DNA of 6,635 bases, taken from CAYNYI01 sp964401455 (GTDB lineage: Bacteria > Fibrobacterota > OXYB2-FULL-49-7 > CAYNYI01). Below, piece after piece: positions 1 through 6,265 of the stretch. Position 1 is the stretch's first letter; each line of letters opens with the position of its first letter. The notes beneath the pieces are model-generated. The model was given only the letters and a program-made list of their open reading frames with translations. It did no database searches and had not been told where the DNA came from. Where the stretch lies: the NCBI GenBank assembly GCA_964401455.1, contig CAYNYI010000131.1:1-6635 (forward strand), read 5' to 3'. Both the position numbers and the translations under genes were made by a program.

Positions 1-1349
1 AAAAACAGCTACCCCGAAGGTGTCTTTTTGATGGATCACCGATTCACCTCTGGGACAATCCGGAGCCCGGGCAGTACCAAGTAGCCGTGAAGTCAGGCTC
101 GGGAGATAAAACCGCCTCTTCGGAATACTTTGTTACTTATTCAGAGCCCCTAACGGGAGATGATAAATGCAATTGCGCCAATTTGAGCGTAACTCCCTCT
201 GTTGTTCTGACAGCTCCCCGCGCCGGGGCTGTTGTTCAGTCAACCACTATAGAAGTGCGTGGAAGAGTTACCGGCCTTTCGGGAATTAATTATGAGTGTG
301 TCAATGTAATGGTGGGGCCGCTTTCAACTGTACCTGCCAGCGACGGCAGCTTCTCTCTTCAGTTTGCCATAGACGACTCTCCCGATCCGCAGTCGATAGG
401 CGTGATGGCTGAAGTGTGCGGAAAATCCGCTGTTTCTCCGGAAATAACCATTACTTATGAGGATCCAACCGCCGATGAAGAAAAATATCTTAACGATCTT
501 GAGGTAGATACTGAGCCTGCTTCTATTGAAATCCGCGGAAAAACGAACTGTAAAAATGTTAAAATAGATGGAATGCCGGTAAACATAAATAACGGTATGT
601 TCGTTTTCAGAATTTCACCAGTAAACGATGTTGTTAATACCAGTTATTTCAGCGAACCCGTTCTTAATGTCAGCGCGGACTGCGGGCTTACGGAAATAGT
701 TGACCACGGCTGGATACCGGCTATGGACGACAAGGCTGTTAATACGCGTCCGCCAGTTATAAAAACGGTATTCAGACAGGGAGATGATCTCATCGTCGAG
801 GTTACCGACCTTAGTCTTGCTCCGGGTGTCCGGGAGGAACTGCGATGCGTTGTCAGGGGAGATGACGAACAGGAGATTGTCCGGTCAATACAGGACAGAG
901 GATCGGTAAGATTGTCTTTTCCGCTGGAGGAAGGCCTGGAAAAGGAATATGATATACGGGTTACCGATCTCGCAGGTAATTCGGATGAGAGAAAGTCCCA
1001 GCCCTTTACTTATAATAGTTCCACCCCGCGTATAGCGGTCTCGAGACCTGCGACCAATCCTCTGATTATAAAGCGCCCACCCAGCCCTCCGGCAGGCGGA
1101 ATTGAATATGAGCTGCGTTTTTATGTTCAGGGTTTGTATGATGACAATCCTGATTTTATTAAAAGAGTGAGGGTTATTTTAAACGGTGATATCGTTCTCG
1201 ATGAAAACAGCCCCAATACTGTAGATTTCAGCGTATATCTCGATGGTCTTGAATACGGTAAGAGTAACCCTAATACCATACAAATTCAGGTTGATCTTAA
1301 CGGAGAGCAGGTTGTGAGACCCGAAACGATAAGACTTATCTACCGTTGA
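1..1349 (+). CDS. Exported multi-domain bacterial Ig-like protein, 5' end outside window
   Basis: The frame is open from the window edge, so the GTG at 87 is an internal valine: the upstream codons read on smoothly into a beta-rich stretch (WDNPEPGQYQVAVKSG). About 448 residues are visible. They form four beta-sandwich-like segments, at roughly nt 183-468, 500-720, 744-1020 and 1025-1346. The first two look like tandem bacterial Ig-like domains of the Big_9 sort, with a TAP.AGAVV lead-in and an IEVRG/IEIRG strand. Each has a cysteine pair 40 or 44 residues apart (codons at 297/417 and 549/681), which suggests a disulfide in an oxidising compartment. The third has a typical Ig end (YDIRVTDLAGNSDE). 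The last is the C-terminal domain, ending IRLIYR, with no transmembrane anchor or sorting motif. The protein is probably periplasmic or on the cell surface, with a structural or binding role. No catalytic motif is visible and the exact function is unknown. Domain naming is by pattern; the signal peptide and any N-terminal domain lie outside the window. Confidence 0.8.
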   Translation, partial: KQLPRRCLFDGSPIHLWDNPEPGQYQVAVKSGSGDKTASSEYFVTYSEPLTGDDKCNCANLSVTPSVVLTAPRAGAVVQSTTIEVRGRVTGLSGINYECVNVMVGPLSTVPASDGSFSLQFAIDDSPDPQSIGVMAEVCGKSAVSPEITITYEDPTADEEKYLNDLEVDTEPASIEIRGKTNCKNVKIDGMPVNINNGMFVFRISPVNDVVNTSYFSEPVLNVSADCGLTEIVDHGWIPAMDDKAVNTRPPVIKTVFRQGDDLIVEVTDLSLAPGVREELRCVVRGDDEQEIVRSIQDRGSVRLSFPLEEGLEKEYDIRVTDLAGNSDERKSQPFTYNSSTPRIAVSRPATNPLIIKRPPSPPAGGIEYELRFYVQGLYDDNPDFIKRVRVILNGDIVLDENSPNTVDFSVYLDGLEYGKSNPNTIQIQVDLNGEQVVRPETIRLIYR

Positions 1350-1374
1350 GGTAATAATTATCTTTGAATTGATA

Positions 1375-1418
1375 ACCGGATGTTTTCCCTAAAATACAGG
1401 GGAAACATCTGGTGTTTT
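1375..1418 (+). terminator. Rho-independent terminator after the Ig-like gene
   Basis: A 16-bp stem pairs 1375-1390 with 1398-1413, with two G-T wobbles and no bulge. It closes a 7-base loop (AAAATAC) and is followed by GTTTTAT. It starts 26 bases after the stop codon of the upstream gene. The T tract is short, but the stem is long and perfectly placed. It separates the Ig-like gene from the outer-membrane protein gene, so the two are probably transcribed separately. Confidence 0.75.
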
Positions 1419-1431
1419 ATAATAATAATTC

Positions 1432-1461
1432 TTGCTTGTAATTAAAATTTTTGAATATATT
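1432..1461 (+). promoter_or_regulatory. Candidate sigma-70-type promoter for the outer-membrane protein gene
   Basis: A -10-like TATATT (1456-1461) lies 18 bases after a weak -35-like TTGCTT (1432-1437). Transcription would start near 1468 and leave a leader of about 40 bases before the ATG at 1511. It lies just beyond the terminator, where a promoter is expected. The region is AT-rich, so chance matches are easy, and the -35 is poor. Confidence 0.35.
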
Positions 1462-1498
1462 ACTGAGAGTTTTAGTTTTACCGTAATACAAATTATTC

Positions 1499-1503
1499 AA
1501 GGG
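1499..1503 (+). promoter_or_regulatory. Ribosome binding site that fixes the start at 1511
   Basis: AAGGG lies 7 bases before ATG 1511. An in-frame TTG at 1505 is only one base from this site, which is too close. The ATG also directly precedes a lysine-plus-hydrophobic signal peptide, so 1511 is the better start. Confidence 0.6.
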
Positions 1504-1510
1504 CTTGTTT

Positions 1511-4354
1511 ATGTCGGGATTTAATAAAAAACTTGTCTTTTCTTTTTTTCTGCTCATCTTGATAATTGTTTCCTCCGGGTCCGCCGCGGATGTATCCGCA
1601 AAGAAACCTGCCGGGAAAAAAGGTACAAAAATTAACTCCGGTATTCTTTCCGGGCGCCTTACAAAAGAGCTCGGTCCTTACCTTATAACCGGTAATGTCA
1701 TAGTGCCCGCCGGTAAGGTCTTGACCATAGAAAGAGGCGTTAATATATTTGTCGGAGGCAAATATACATCCATAATAGTTTACGGTAAAATAGATGCCAG
1801 GGGTACAAAGAATGAGCCAATAGCTTTCCGGTCGGCCGGAAAAAATCCAAAACCCTGGGACTGGGACAGGATTTATCTTCGGAGTCCTACGACTTCTATA
1901 TTCGAGAATGTTAAGATCAGTCACAGTAACTACGGGATATACGCCGAAAACTCCGATGTAATTATTAAAGAATCTGTCTTCTTTCGCAATTCAATCTGCG
2001 GGTTCTTTTCCCGGAATGCTACCGCGAAAATCGAAAAGAGTGTTTTCGGACCGGGGATGGTAACAGCTGTGTATCTCGACAGCCTTTCTGAGACATATAT
2101 GGACAGCTGTGTTGTAGAGGACAATATTAACGGTATAGCATGCGGCAATTTCGCGAAGGCGGAAGTAAAAAGATCTGTTGTCAGAAAGAATAAACGGGGC
2201 ATTTCCTATACTTATCTTTCGGATCTCCAGCTTGTGGACACCAAAGTCAGCTACAATGATGTCGGGGCCCTTGTGCAGAAGCTTCCCGGGAATGGCGGAA
2301 TTTACAATGTAAATAAAAACAATATTTTAGATGTGAAAAATGGCGCGCCGGAAGAATTTGCGTCTGTGTTTAAGACCCCTGAGCCTATTCGGACTCTCGA
2401 TTTAAAGAACGAGATCACAGTAGATGAAGATAAATTTACTCCGGGTGTGTCTGCAAAAAAGGGAAAACGCATATATCTTGACATAATCGGAGAGATGCAG
2501 CTCGGCGGAAAATATACCATGGTTGATAATTTCAATGAAGATGTCGCCGCATATAATTTCGATGCTGTTGATACAACAGAGTTTGATGCTGAAGAACAAA
2601 GTGACACTGCCGATGTATATACCCCAAAATATAATGAGGGCTTCGAGCCTCAGCTTAAACTTTTTTTGAACAGCAGTAAGGGGGGGCTTGACGCTTCTTT
2701 CACAGCGGATTTTTATACCAACAGCCATTTAAGTGGAGAAGAATCTTCGCTACCCGGTATAGGCAAAAATAAACTGAATATGAATGCAGCCACAGACATC
2801 GCGTCGCTTACTCTATTTGACTACAATTACGACCGCTCGGAATTTTCTGTTTCCGCCGTGGACATATTTGGAGTTAGATACGGAGGCAAATTTATGGAGG
2901 ATGCCGATGGAACAAGGCGGCTTACCGTGAAAGCCGGCGCCGGAGAGAGCGTAATTCCATACCAGGTGGGAGACCCCCTGGAAATGGATACTGTCGCACA
3001 GTATTCCGCGAGTCACCAGGAAATACTTGGTGTTGTGGAAGCGGATTACCGCGTCAATTCCAAATTGAATATAGGCGGTTTCGCCGTTTTTTCAAAAGAT
3101 CTTAAGGAACCTCTGGTCAGAAATACCGGCTGGGTACCCGACAGCCAGCTCGCCGAGGGTAATATTTCCTCTAAGACCGGAGGTTTTTCTGCCGAATATT
3201 TTCTTTCTCAAAATACGGTCCTGAACACTGAGATTGCCGCGGCAATAGCAGATTCCATAGATTACGGTAATGCGAAAATCTCTAAAGAAAGCTATACCCG
3301 CATTGGTGAAAACGCCTCCATAACCCAGAAAGGCGCTTTTAAGGCCGGGATATCATCTTATTATATGAAACACAACACTTCTGTTACTATAAAAAAAGTA
3401 CAGCCGCACTATTTTACCGGTGGTAACCCGTATCTCACGACCGATATGTTCGCCATGGAGCTGAAGCTCATAAGGGAGAACATTTTAGAAAAAAATTCTC
3501 ATTCTATTCTCGGTTATGCTCTTGATGCAAAATACGAAATAGATGACTATTCCTACAGGAATATGACAGACCTTTCGGCTATAGCTGATAATTATGATGA
3601 CGGAGACAGGGAAGAAGACCCCTCGCATGATCTTTATGTAAAACTGGAGTCGGAGTATGAAAAAGAAATAGATAATGATAACAGTTTTAAAATTGCCCCG
3701 TATATTTCTCTCAGACGCTCCAGTCAGGATATCATTGACTCAGATACATCGTTAGCCGTAAAGGGAAAGAATGAAATTTCTTTTAATCTCGGGGGAAAAT
3801 ATAATCTCCTGAAAAATTATTCCGCTCTTCTCAGTTATAAAGTTACTCCGGTTTTTGATATAAGCAGCTATTCCGGCTATAAAGTTAACGGGAAAGCCAA
3901 AGATGATTATATGAAGCATTATGTCAAGTTGGGGGCATCGGGACGCTGGAGCCGCTTATACGGCAGTATGAGTTACTATTTAAGCACAAAAGACAGGCCT
4001 TATAACAGCGAGAAATCCATAAGTCACAAAGTCTCGCCACGCGCCAGAATTACAATCATGGAGAGAAAACTTTACCTGACTGTGGACGGAAGCTACTATC
4101 TCCAGAACAAGGATTATTTAGATGATTCGGGAGAGGGAAGTGTCTCCGATATCTCTGAGCAACAGAAAAACTATGAGGCCGGGGGAGAGTTAAAATATAA
4201 TATATCCTCAAAGCTTTCATTAAAAGCTTTTGGCTCATATGACAGGTCTTATGACCTTCAGGGCATTAACGGCTCTTCACTTTCTCCCAAAGACGGGTCT
4301 TCTGATAACTACAGCGCGAAATATGGTGGAGCGTCGGTTATTTTTCTTTTCTGA
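1511..4354 (+). CDS. Outer-membrane protein: signal peptide, right-handed beta-helix and C-terminal beta-barrel
   Basis: The protein is 947 residues from ATG 1511. Residues 1-26 form a signal peptide: NKK, then a long hydrophobic core, then SSGSAA with likely cleavage before D27. Residues about 45-285 look like a right-handed parallel beta-helix. They open with a capping pattern (ITGNVIVPAGKVLTIERGV) and continue with short repeats such as FENVKISHSNYGIYAENS and VVEDNINGIACGNFAKAEV, as in NosD/pectate-lyase-like folds. An acidic linker follows (about 285-375, with FDAVDTTEFDAEEQSD). From about 378 to the end, alternating polar/hydrophobic strands with many Tyr, Ser and Lys residues, and short Asp/Asn/Gly turns, suggest a large beta-barrel. 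The last residues are ASVIFLF, with the terminal phenylalanine expected for BamA-dependent outer-membrane insertion. The helix would lie in the periplasm or be displayed outside. I see no catalytic residues and no plug of the TonB-receptor type, so transport, adhesion or polysaccharide binding are all open. The domain order is well supported; the function is unknown. Confidence 0.8.
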   Translation: MSGFNKKLVFSFFLLILIIVSSGSAADVSAKKPAGKKGTKINSGILSGRLTKELGPYLITGNVIVPAGKVLTIERGVNIFVGGKYTSIIVYGKIDARGTKNEPIAFRSAGKNPKPWDWDRIYLRSPTTSIFENVKISHSNYGIYAENSDVIIKESVFFRNSICGFFSRNATAKIEKSVFGPGMVTAVYLDSLSETYMDSCVVEDNINGIACGNFAKAEVKRSVVRKNKRGISYTYLSDLQLVDTKVSYNDVGALVQKLPGNGGIYNVNKNNILDVKNGAPEEFASVFKTPEPIRTLDLKNEITVDEDKFTPGVSAKKGKRIYLDIIGEMQLGGKYTMVDNFNEDVAAYNFDAVDTTEFDAEEQSDTADVYTPKYNEGFEPQLKLFLNSSKGGLDASFTADFYTNSHLSGEESSLPGIGKNKLNMNAATDIASLTLFDYNYDRSEFSVSAVDIFGVRYGGKFMEDADGTRRLTVKAGAGESVIPYQVGDPLEMDTVAQYSASHQEILGVVEADYRVNSKLNIGGFAVFSKDLKEPLVRNTGWVPDSQLAEGNISSKTGGFSAEYFLSQNTVLNTEIAAAIADSIDYGNAKISKESYTRIGENASITQKGAFKAGISSYYMKHNTSVTIKKVQPHYFTGGNPYLTTDMFAMELKLIRENILEKNSHSILGYALDAKYEIDDYSYRNMTDLSAIADNYDDGDREEDPSHDLYVKLESEYEKEIDNDNSFKIAPYISLRRSSQDIIDSDTSLAVKGKNEISFNLGGKYNLLKNYSALLSYKVTPVFDISSYSGYKVNGKAKDDYMKHYVKLGASGRWSRLYGSMSYYLSTKDRPYNSEKSISHKVSPRARITIMERKLYLTVDGSYYLQNKDYLDDSGEGSVSDISEQQKNYEAGGELKYNISSKLSLKAFGSYDRSYDLQGINGSSLSPKDGSSDNYSAKYGGASVIFLF

Positions 4355-4691
4355 TTTTTTTCAAGATCTCGTCATTTTCCTTCTCGAGCCGCAGAAGGAA
4401 ATCTTTTACTTTAGCGACCAGAGTTTCCTCTGCCGGAAGTATTATTTCAGAATTACCGTATTTCCTTTTAATGTTTTTATTCATCGCATCCCTTATTATT
4501 TCAGCCTGACTCCTTGTAAGCAGCATCCCATTTTTTCCGCTTTTTTTGCTGAGGGACCGCTTCAGAGACGCTTCTTCGGGGAAAGTTACCTGGCCGTCGC
4601 CGTAATGCTGAGAATCGGAGCCGGTAAATAAGAGCCATTCAAGAAGCGTTTTTTTTTCAGGCTCGGTAAGGTTTAGTCGCGCACTAAACAT
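4338..4691 (-). CDS. Small cytosolic protein of unknown function, third gene of the operon
   Basis: I do not recognise this 117-residue protein. It has no signal peptide or membrane segment. The N-terminus (LTEPEKKTLLEWLLFTGSD) looks like a helical segment, and a basic middle part (SLKRSLSKKSGKNG) leads to a helix with LTRSQAEIIRDAMNKN. The last 30 residues (VKDFLLRLEKENDEILKKIRKEK) are strongly charged with leucines spaced as in a short coiled coil, which suggests self-association or a protein partner. Its ATG follows the stop of the preceding gene by a single base. A Shine-Dalgarno AGGAA (4705-4701) sits 9 bases upstream inside that gene, so it is real, co-transcribed and probably translationally coupled. 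Its last 17 bases overlap the end of the convergent outer-membrane protein gene. A role tied to its operon partners is possible but not shown. Confidence 0.75.
   Translation of the reverse strand: MFSARLNLTEPEKKTLLEWLLFTGSDSQHYGDGQVTFPEEASLKRSLSKKSGKNGMLLTRSQAEIIRDAMNKNIKRKYGNSEIILPAEETLVAKVKDFLLRLEKENDEILKKIRKEK
4376..4412 (+). terminator. Possible terminator of the outer-membrane gene, lying inside the convergent gene
   Basis: A 9-bp perfect stem pairs 4376-4384 with 4393-4401 around an 8-base loop (CGAGCCGC), followed by TCTTTTACTTT. It begins 21 bases after the stop codon at 4354. The stem has few GC pairs and the T tract is interrupted. The same bases encode the charged C-terminal helix of the minus-strand gene, so the symmetry could be a by-product of coding. 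Confidence 0.35.
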
Positions 4692-4692
4692 A

Positions 4693-5397
4693 TCACTTGT
4701 TTCCTAATAGATTCATGAGCCTGTTTTTGGCTTCAATCAGTTTTCTTTGGTGAATCCCGCTTCCATTCAGTCCTTTTTCGGCCTTTGAAAAGATTCTCAT
4801 GAGTCGGTCTTTTTCCTTACCGGGCAGGAGGTCGGTTATTGAAATGTTGTAATCGAAAATTTTGATTTCCACGGGTATAAGAAATTCATCAGGATTTATA
4901 CCGGTTTTCTCCAGCTCTCTAAGTGAGTGAATTTCAGCGAGGCCTGTTATTTTTGCCGTATCTTTTTTGAGTTTTGAAAATTCCGCGCCGTTTAAATCCA
5001 GGCTCAGTATTTCCGAAAGTCTTCCTTTTTCAAACCGGAAAATGTCGATAAACTCTTTTTCTATGGGAGAAGAATCGGTTTTATAACGCAGATGAATAAA
5101 AATGAACATACTGAAGCTGTTGTATATTCTAAAATGTATGTCAGCCTCCTGAATTTCGGAGGCATCCGGCAGAGGTCTTCCGTCCGGATTGATTTCGGCG
5201 GCGTCTATATAGCGTCCTCCCTCACTGTTGCGGACTTCAAGACATATCTTCTCCTCTGGGTTTTCCCCTGAGCATTTAAGAACGGTGAAGATATAATCCG
5301 AGACGCATCTGTTATTTAGTGTCGTCCGTGAGGAAGAAACGGTATGCAGAAAAAGGAGTAAACAGAAAAAATGCAGAGAAAAAAGGTGTGTTTTCAT
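4693..5397 (-). CDS. Secreted protein of unknown function, second gene of the operon
   Basis: I do not recognise this 234-residue protein. It begins with a clear Sec signal peptide: MKTH, a hydrophobic core rich in Phe and Leu to about residue 20, then VSSS with likely cleavage near 22-23. No lipobox is seen: the only nearby cysteine, C12, lies inside the core. The mature part has three cysteines (31, 42, 52) near its N-terminus. A beta-rich region at about 85-135 includes ADIHFRIYNSFSMFIFIHLRY and FIDIFRFEKGRL. The C-terminal third (about 150-234) is more helical and lysine-rich. No further membrane segment is present, so it is probably periplasmic or secreted. Its ATG overlaps the chorismate mutase stop as ATGA (5397-5394). 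A GGAG sits only one base upstream of the ATG, so initiation probably relies on coupling. Having an exported unknown protein directly behind a cytosolic metabolic enzyme is unusual and gives no obvious function. Confidence 0.8.
   Translation of the reverse strand: MKTHLFSLHFFCLLLFLHTVSSSRTTLNNRCVSDYIFTVLKCSGENPEEKICLEVRNSEGGRYIDAAEINPDGRPLPDASEIQEADIHFRIYNSFSMFIFIHLRYKTDSSPIEKEFIDIFRFEKGRLSEILSLDLNGAEFSKLKKDTAKITGLAEIHSLRELEKTGINPDEFLIPVEIKIFDYNISITDLLPGKEKDRLMRIFSKAEKGLNGSGIHQRKLIEAKNRLMNLLGNK
4701..4705 (-). promoter_or_regulatory. Ribosome binding site of the third operon gene
   Basis: AGGAA on the minus strand lies within the last codons of the preceding gene, with a 9-base spacer before the ATG at 4691. 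Together with the TGATATG stop-start arrangement it supports this start and translational coupling. Confidence 0.6.
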
Positions 5398-6113
5398 GCT
5401 CCGTGTGTTTTGTTGAGGTAGCTGACTTCTACCAGCTTAGTGGTATTCATAATCCACTTGATATATTCTTCAGCAAGGTCTTCCGAAAGTCCGAAGCGAG
5501 TGGCGGAACGCCGGGCCGAGTTTATTACTTTTTCTTCTCTTTCTATGTTGGTTATCGCATCGGTAAGGGCTGCGTCGTCTCCGATAAAACGGAGAATCTC
5601 CGGACTATCCTTTTCTTTAACGAAAGCGACGAACCTTCCTACATGTATTCTCTCGTTGGAGTTTAAAAGAATTCTGGAATCGATATCAGCGGCAAGTCCG
5701 TAGTTGAACTCATCTTCACCGCCGGGGCAGAGTTTGTTTATAAACCCGGGATAAAAAGAGAAAAACTCCTCGCGTAAATCTATCCGTACCGGTTCAAGCT
5801 GAAAAGGGGTCGCGGGAGTTTTTATATTAAGTGCCGGAGGAAGCGGTTCGGGCCGCATTATCGGGTACTGGTCTATAAAGTTATAGCGGCCTTCCCGGCA
5901 ATAGGCGTCTTCCATAAGAAGAAGCGCGAATTCAACTCTCGAAAGTTCACCATATTCAGACGGGTCCCATCCAAGTAAATCATAGTTCAGGCTAAAAGCG
6001 CCGCGTTGAAATGATTTATTGTTTACAGGTAACTCTGACCTCTGATGAAGTCCGAACATTATATTATCAGTAAGTCTGTCAAGACAGCCCCTGAGGTCAT
6101 GAAGATCAGACAT
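5394..6113 (-). CDS. Chorismate mutase, eukaryotic (AroQ-beta) type
   Basis: Chorismate mutase converts chorismate to prephenate, the branch point to phenylalanine and tyrosine, in the cytosol. The 239 residues match the yeast ARO7/plant type along their whole length, from memory of the yeast sequence. The N-terminal helix has LHDLRGCLDRLTDNIMF (yeast NIRDELVRMEDSIIF). The core has ERIHVGRFVAFVK (yeast RRIHFGKFVAEAK), then AITNIEREEKVIN (yeast NITNSAVEEKIL) and TKLVEVSYL (yeast TKEVEVEYL). The yeast active-site residues R16, R157, K168, N194, E198, T242 and E246 correspond to R8, R155, K166, N189, E193, T225 and E229, all identical, so it should be active. The yeast allosteric residues are not all kept: S142 is L140, R75 is G75, and the loop before the last helix is shortened. 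There is no signal peptide. It is the first gene of a three-gene operon. ATG 6113 is the only ATG start; an in-frame CTG at 6128 behind a strong Shine-Dalgarno may be the real one, adding five residues. Confidence 0.88.
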   Translation of the reverse strand: MSDLHDLRGCLDRLTDNIMFGLHQRSELPVNNKSFQRGAFSLNYDLLGWDPSEYGELSRVEFALLLMEDAYCREGRYNFIDQYPIMRPEPLPPALNIKTPATPFQLEPVRIDLREEFFSFYPGFINKLCPGGEDEFNYGLAADIDSRILLNSNERIHVGRFVAFVKEKDSPEILRFIGDDAALTDAITNIEREEKVINSARRSATRFGLSEDLAEEYIKWIMNTTKLVEVSYLNKTHGA

Positions 6114-6133
6114 TTTCCAGTAGTCCAGTTTTT

Positions 6134-6138
6134 CCTCC
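6134..6138 (-). promoter_or_regulatory. Strong Shine-Dalgarno pointing to a CTG start for the chorismate mutase
   Basis: On the minus strand GGAGG (6138-6134) is followed by five A's and then CTG (6128-6126), which is in frame with the enzyme. The distance to ATG 6113 is 20 bases, too long for efficient use. Starting at CTG gives an N-terminus MDYWKMSDLHDLR, with the catalytic arginine at residue 13, closer to residue 16 in yeast. The nearest purine run to the ATG (GGAAA) abuts it. Confidence 0.5.
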
Positions 6139-6140
6139 GC

Positions 6141-6162
6141 TATAAATCATATATAAATCATA
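6141..6162. repeat. Perfect 11-bp tandem repeat, two copies
   Basis: TATAAATCATA occurs twice with no gap (6141-6151 and 6152-6162), just upstream of the Shine-Dalgarno of the chorismate mutase. One turn of DNA separates the copies, so a protein could bind both on the same face. Read on the minus strand each copy begins TATGAT, a good -10 match. It may be an operator, a doubled -10 element, or low-complexity AT sequence. Confidence 0.85.
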
Positions 6163-6179
6163 TGAGAACTTTTTGTAAA
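6150..6179 (-). promoter_or_regulatory. Candidate promoter of the chorismate mutase operon
   Basis: On the minus strand TTTACA (6179-6174, five of six to the -35 consensus) lies 18 bases before TATATA (6155-6150), which sits in the tandem repeat. Transcription would begin near 6143, leaving a short leader with the GGAGG near its 5' end. The position fits, but such boxes are common in AT-rich DNA. Confidence 0.3.
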
Positions 6180-6265
6180 AATAAATATCCTCAGTCTTTT
6201 TCTGAAAGAAAAAAAGGTGCTTGTTAAATGTTTCCGACTGAATTATTTTATGGTAAGAATTTAAA

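Larger units (their letters stand above)
6129..6265. other. AT-rich divergent intergenic region
   Basis: These 137 bases separate the minus-strand operon from the plus-strand glycosyltransferase and should hold both promoters. They contain the 11-bp tandem repeat at 6141-6162 and a minus-strand promoter candidate. A small AT hairpin (6197-6203 with 6207-6213, 3-base loop) may be chance. For the plus strand, TTGTTA (6221-6226) and TATTTT (6244-6249) are 17 bases apart, but they would leave a leader of only about 10 bases before ATG 6266, so I do not rely on them. No small gene with a ribosome binding site was found. Confidence 0.6.

Noticed and set aside
87..89. GTG at 87 as the true start of the Ig-like protein
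   Set aside because: The frame stays open to the window edge, the upstream residues continue a beta-sandwich pattern, there is no ribosome binding site, and no signal peptide follows the GTG although the protein looks exported.
1493..1924. Minus-strand open frame of 143 codons opposite the outer-membrane protein
   Set aside because: It lies fully opposite the signal peptide and beta-helix, which have strong protein features in the plus frame; the antisense product shows no domain pattern.
4209..4232. Paired AAAGCTTT palindromes near the end of the outer-membrane gene, as a terminator of the minus-strand operon
   Set aside because: The stem is AT-rich, more than 100 bases past the operon's last stop, has no T tract on the minus strand, and lies inside a well-supported coding region.
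4230..4631. Plus-strand open frame of 133 codons
   Set aside because: It overlaps the end of the outer-membrane gene and is antisense to the operon-linked small gene, which has a Shine-Dalgarno and a coupled start; its Phe-rich product is a shadow of that gene's Lys/Glu-rich codons.
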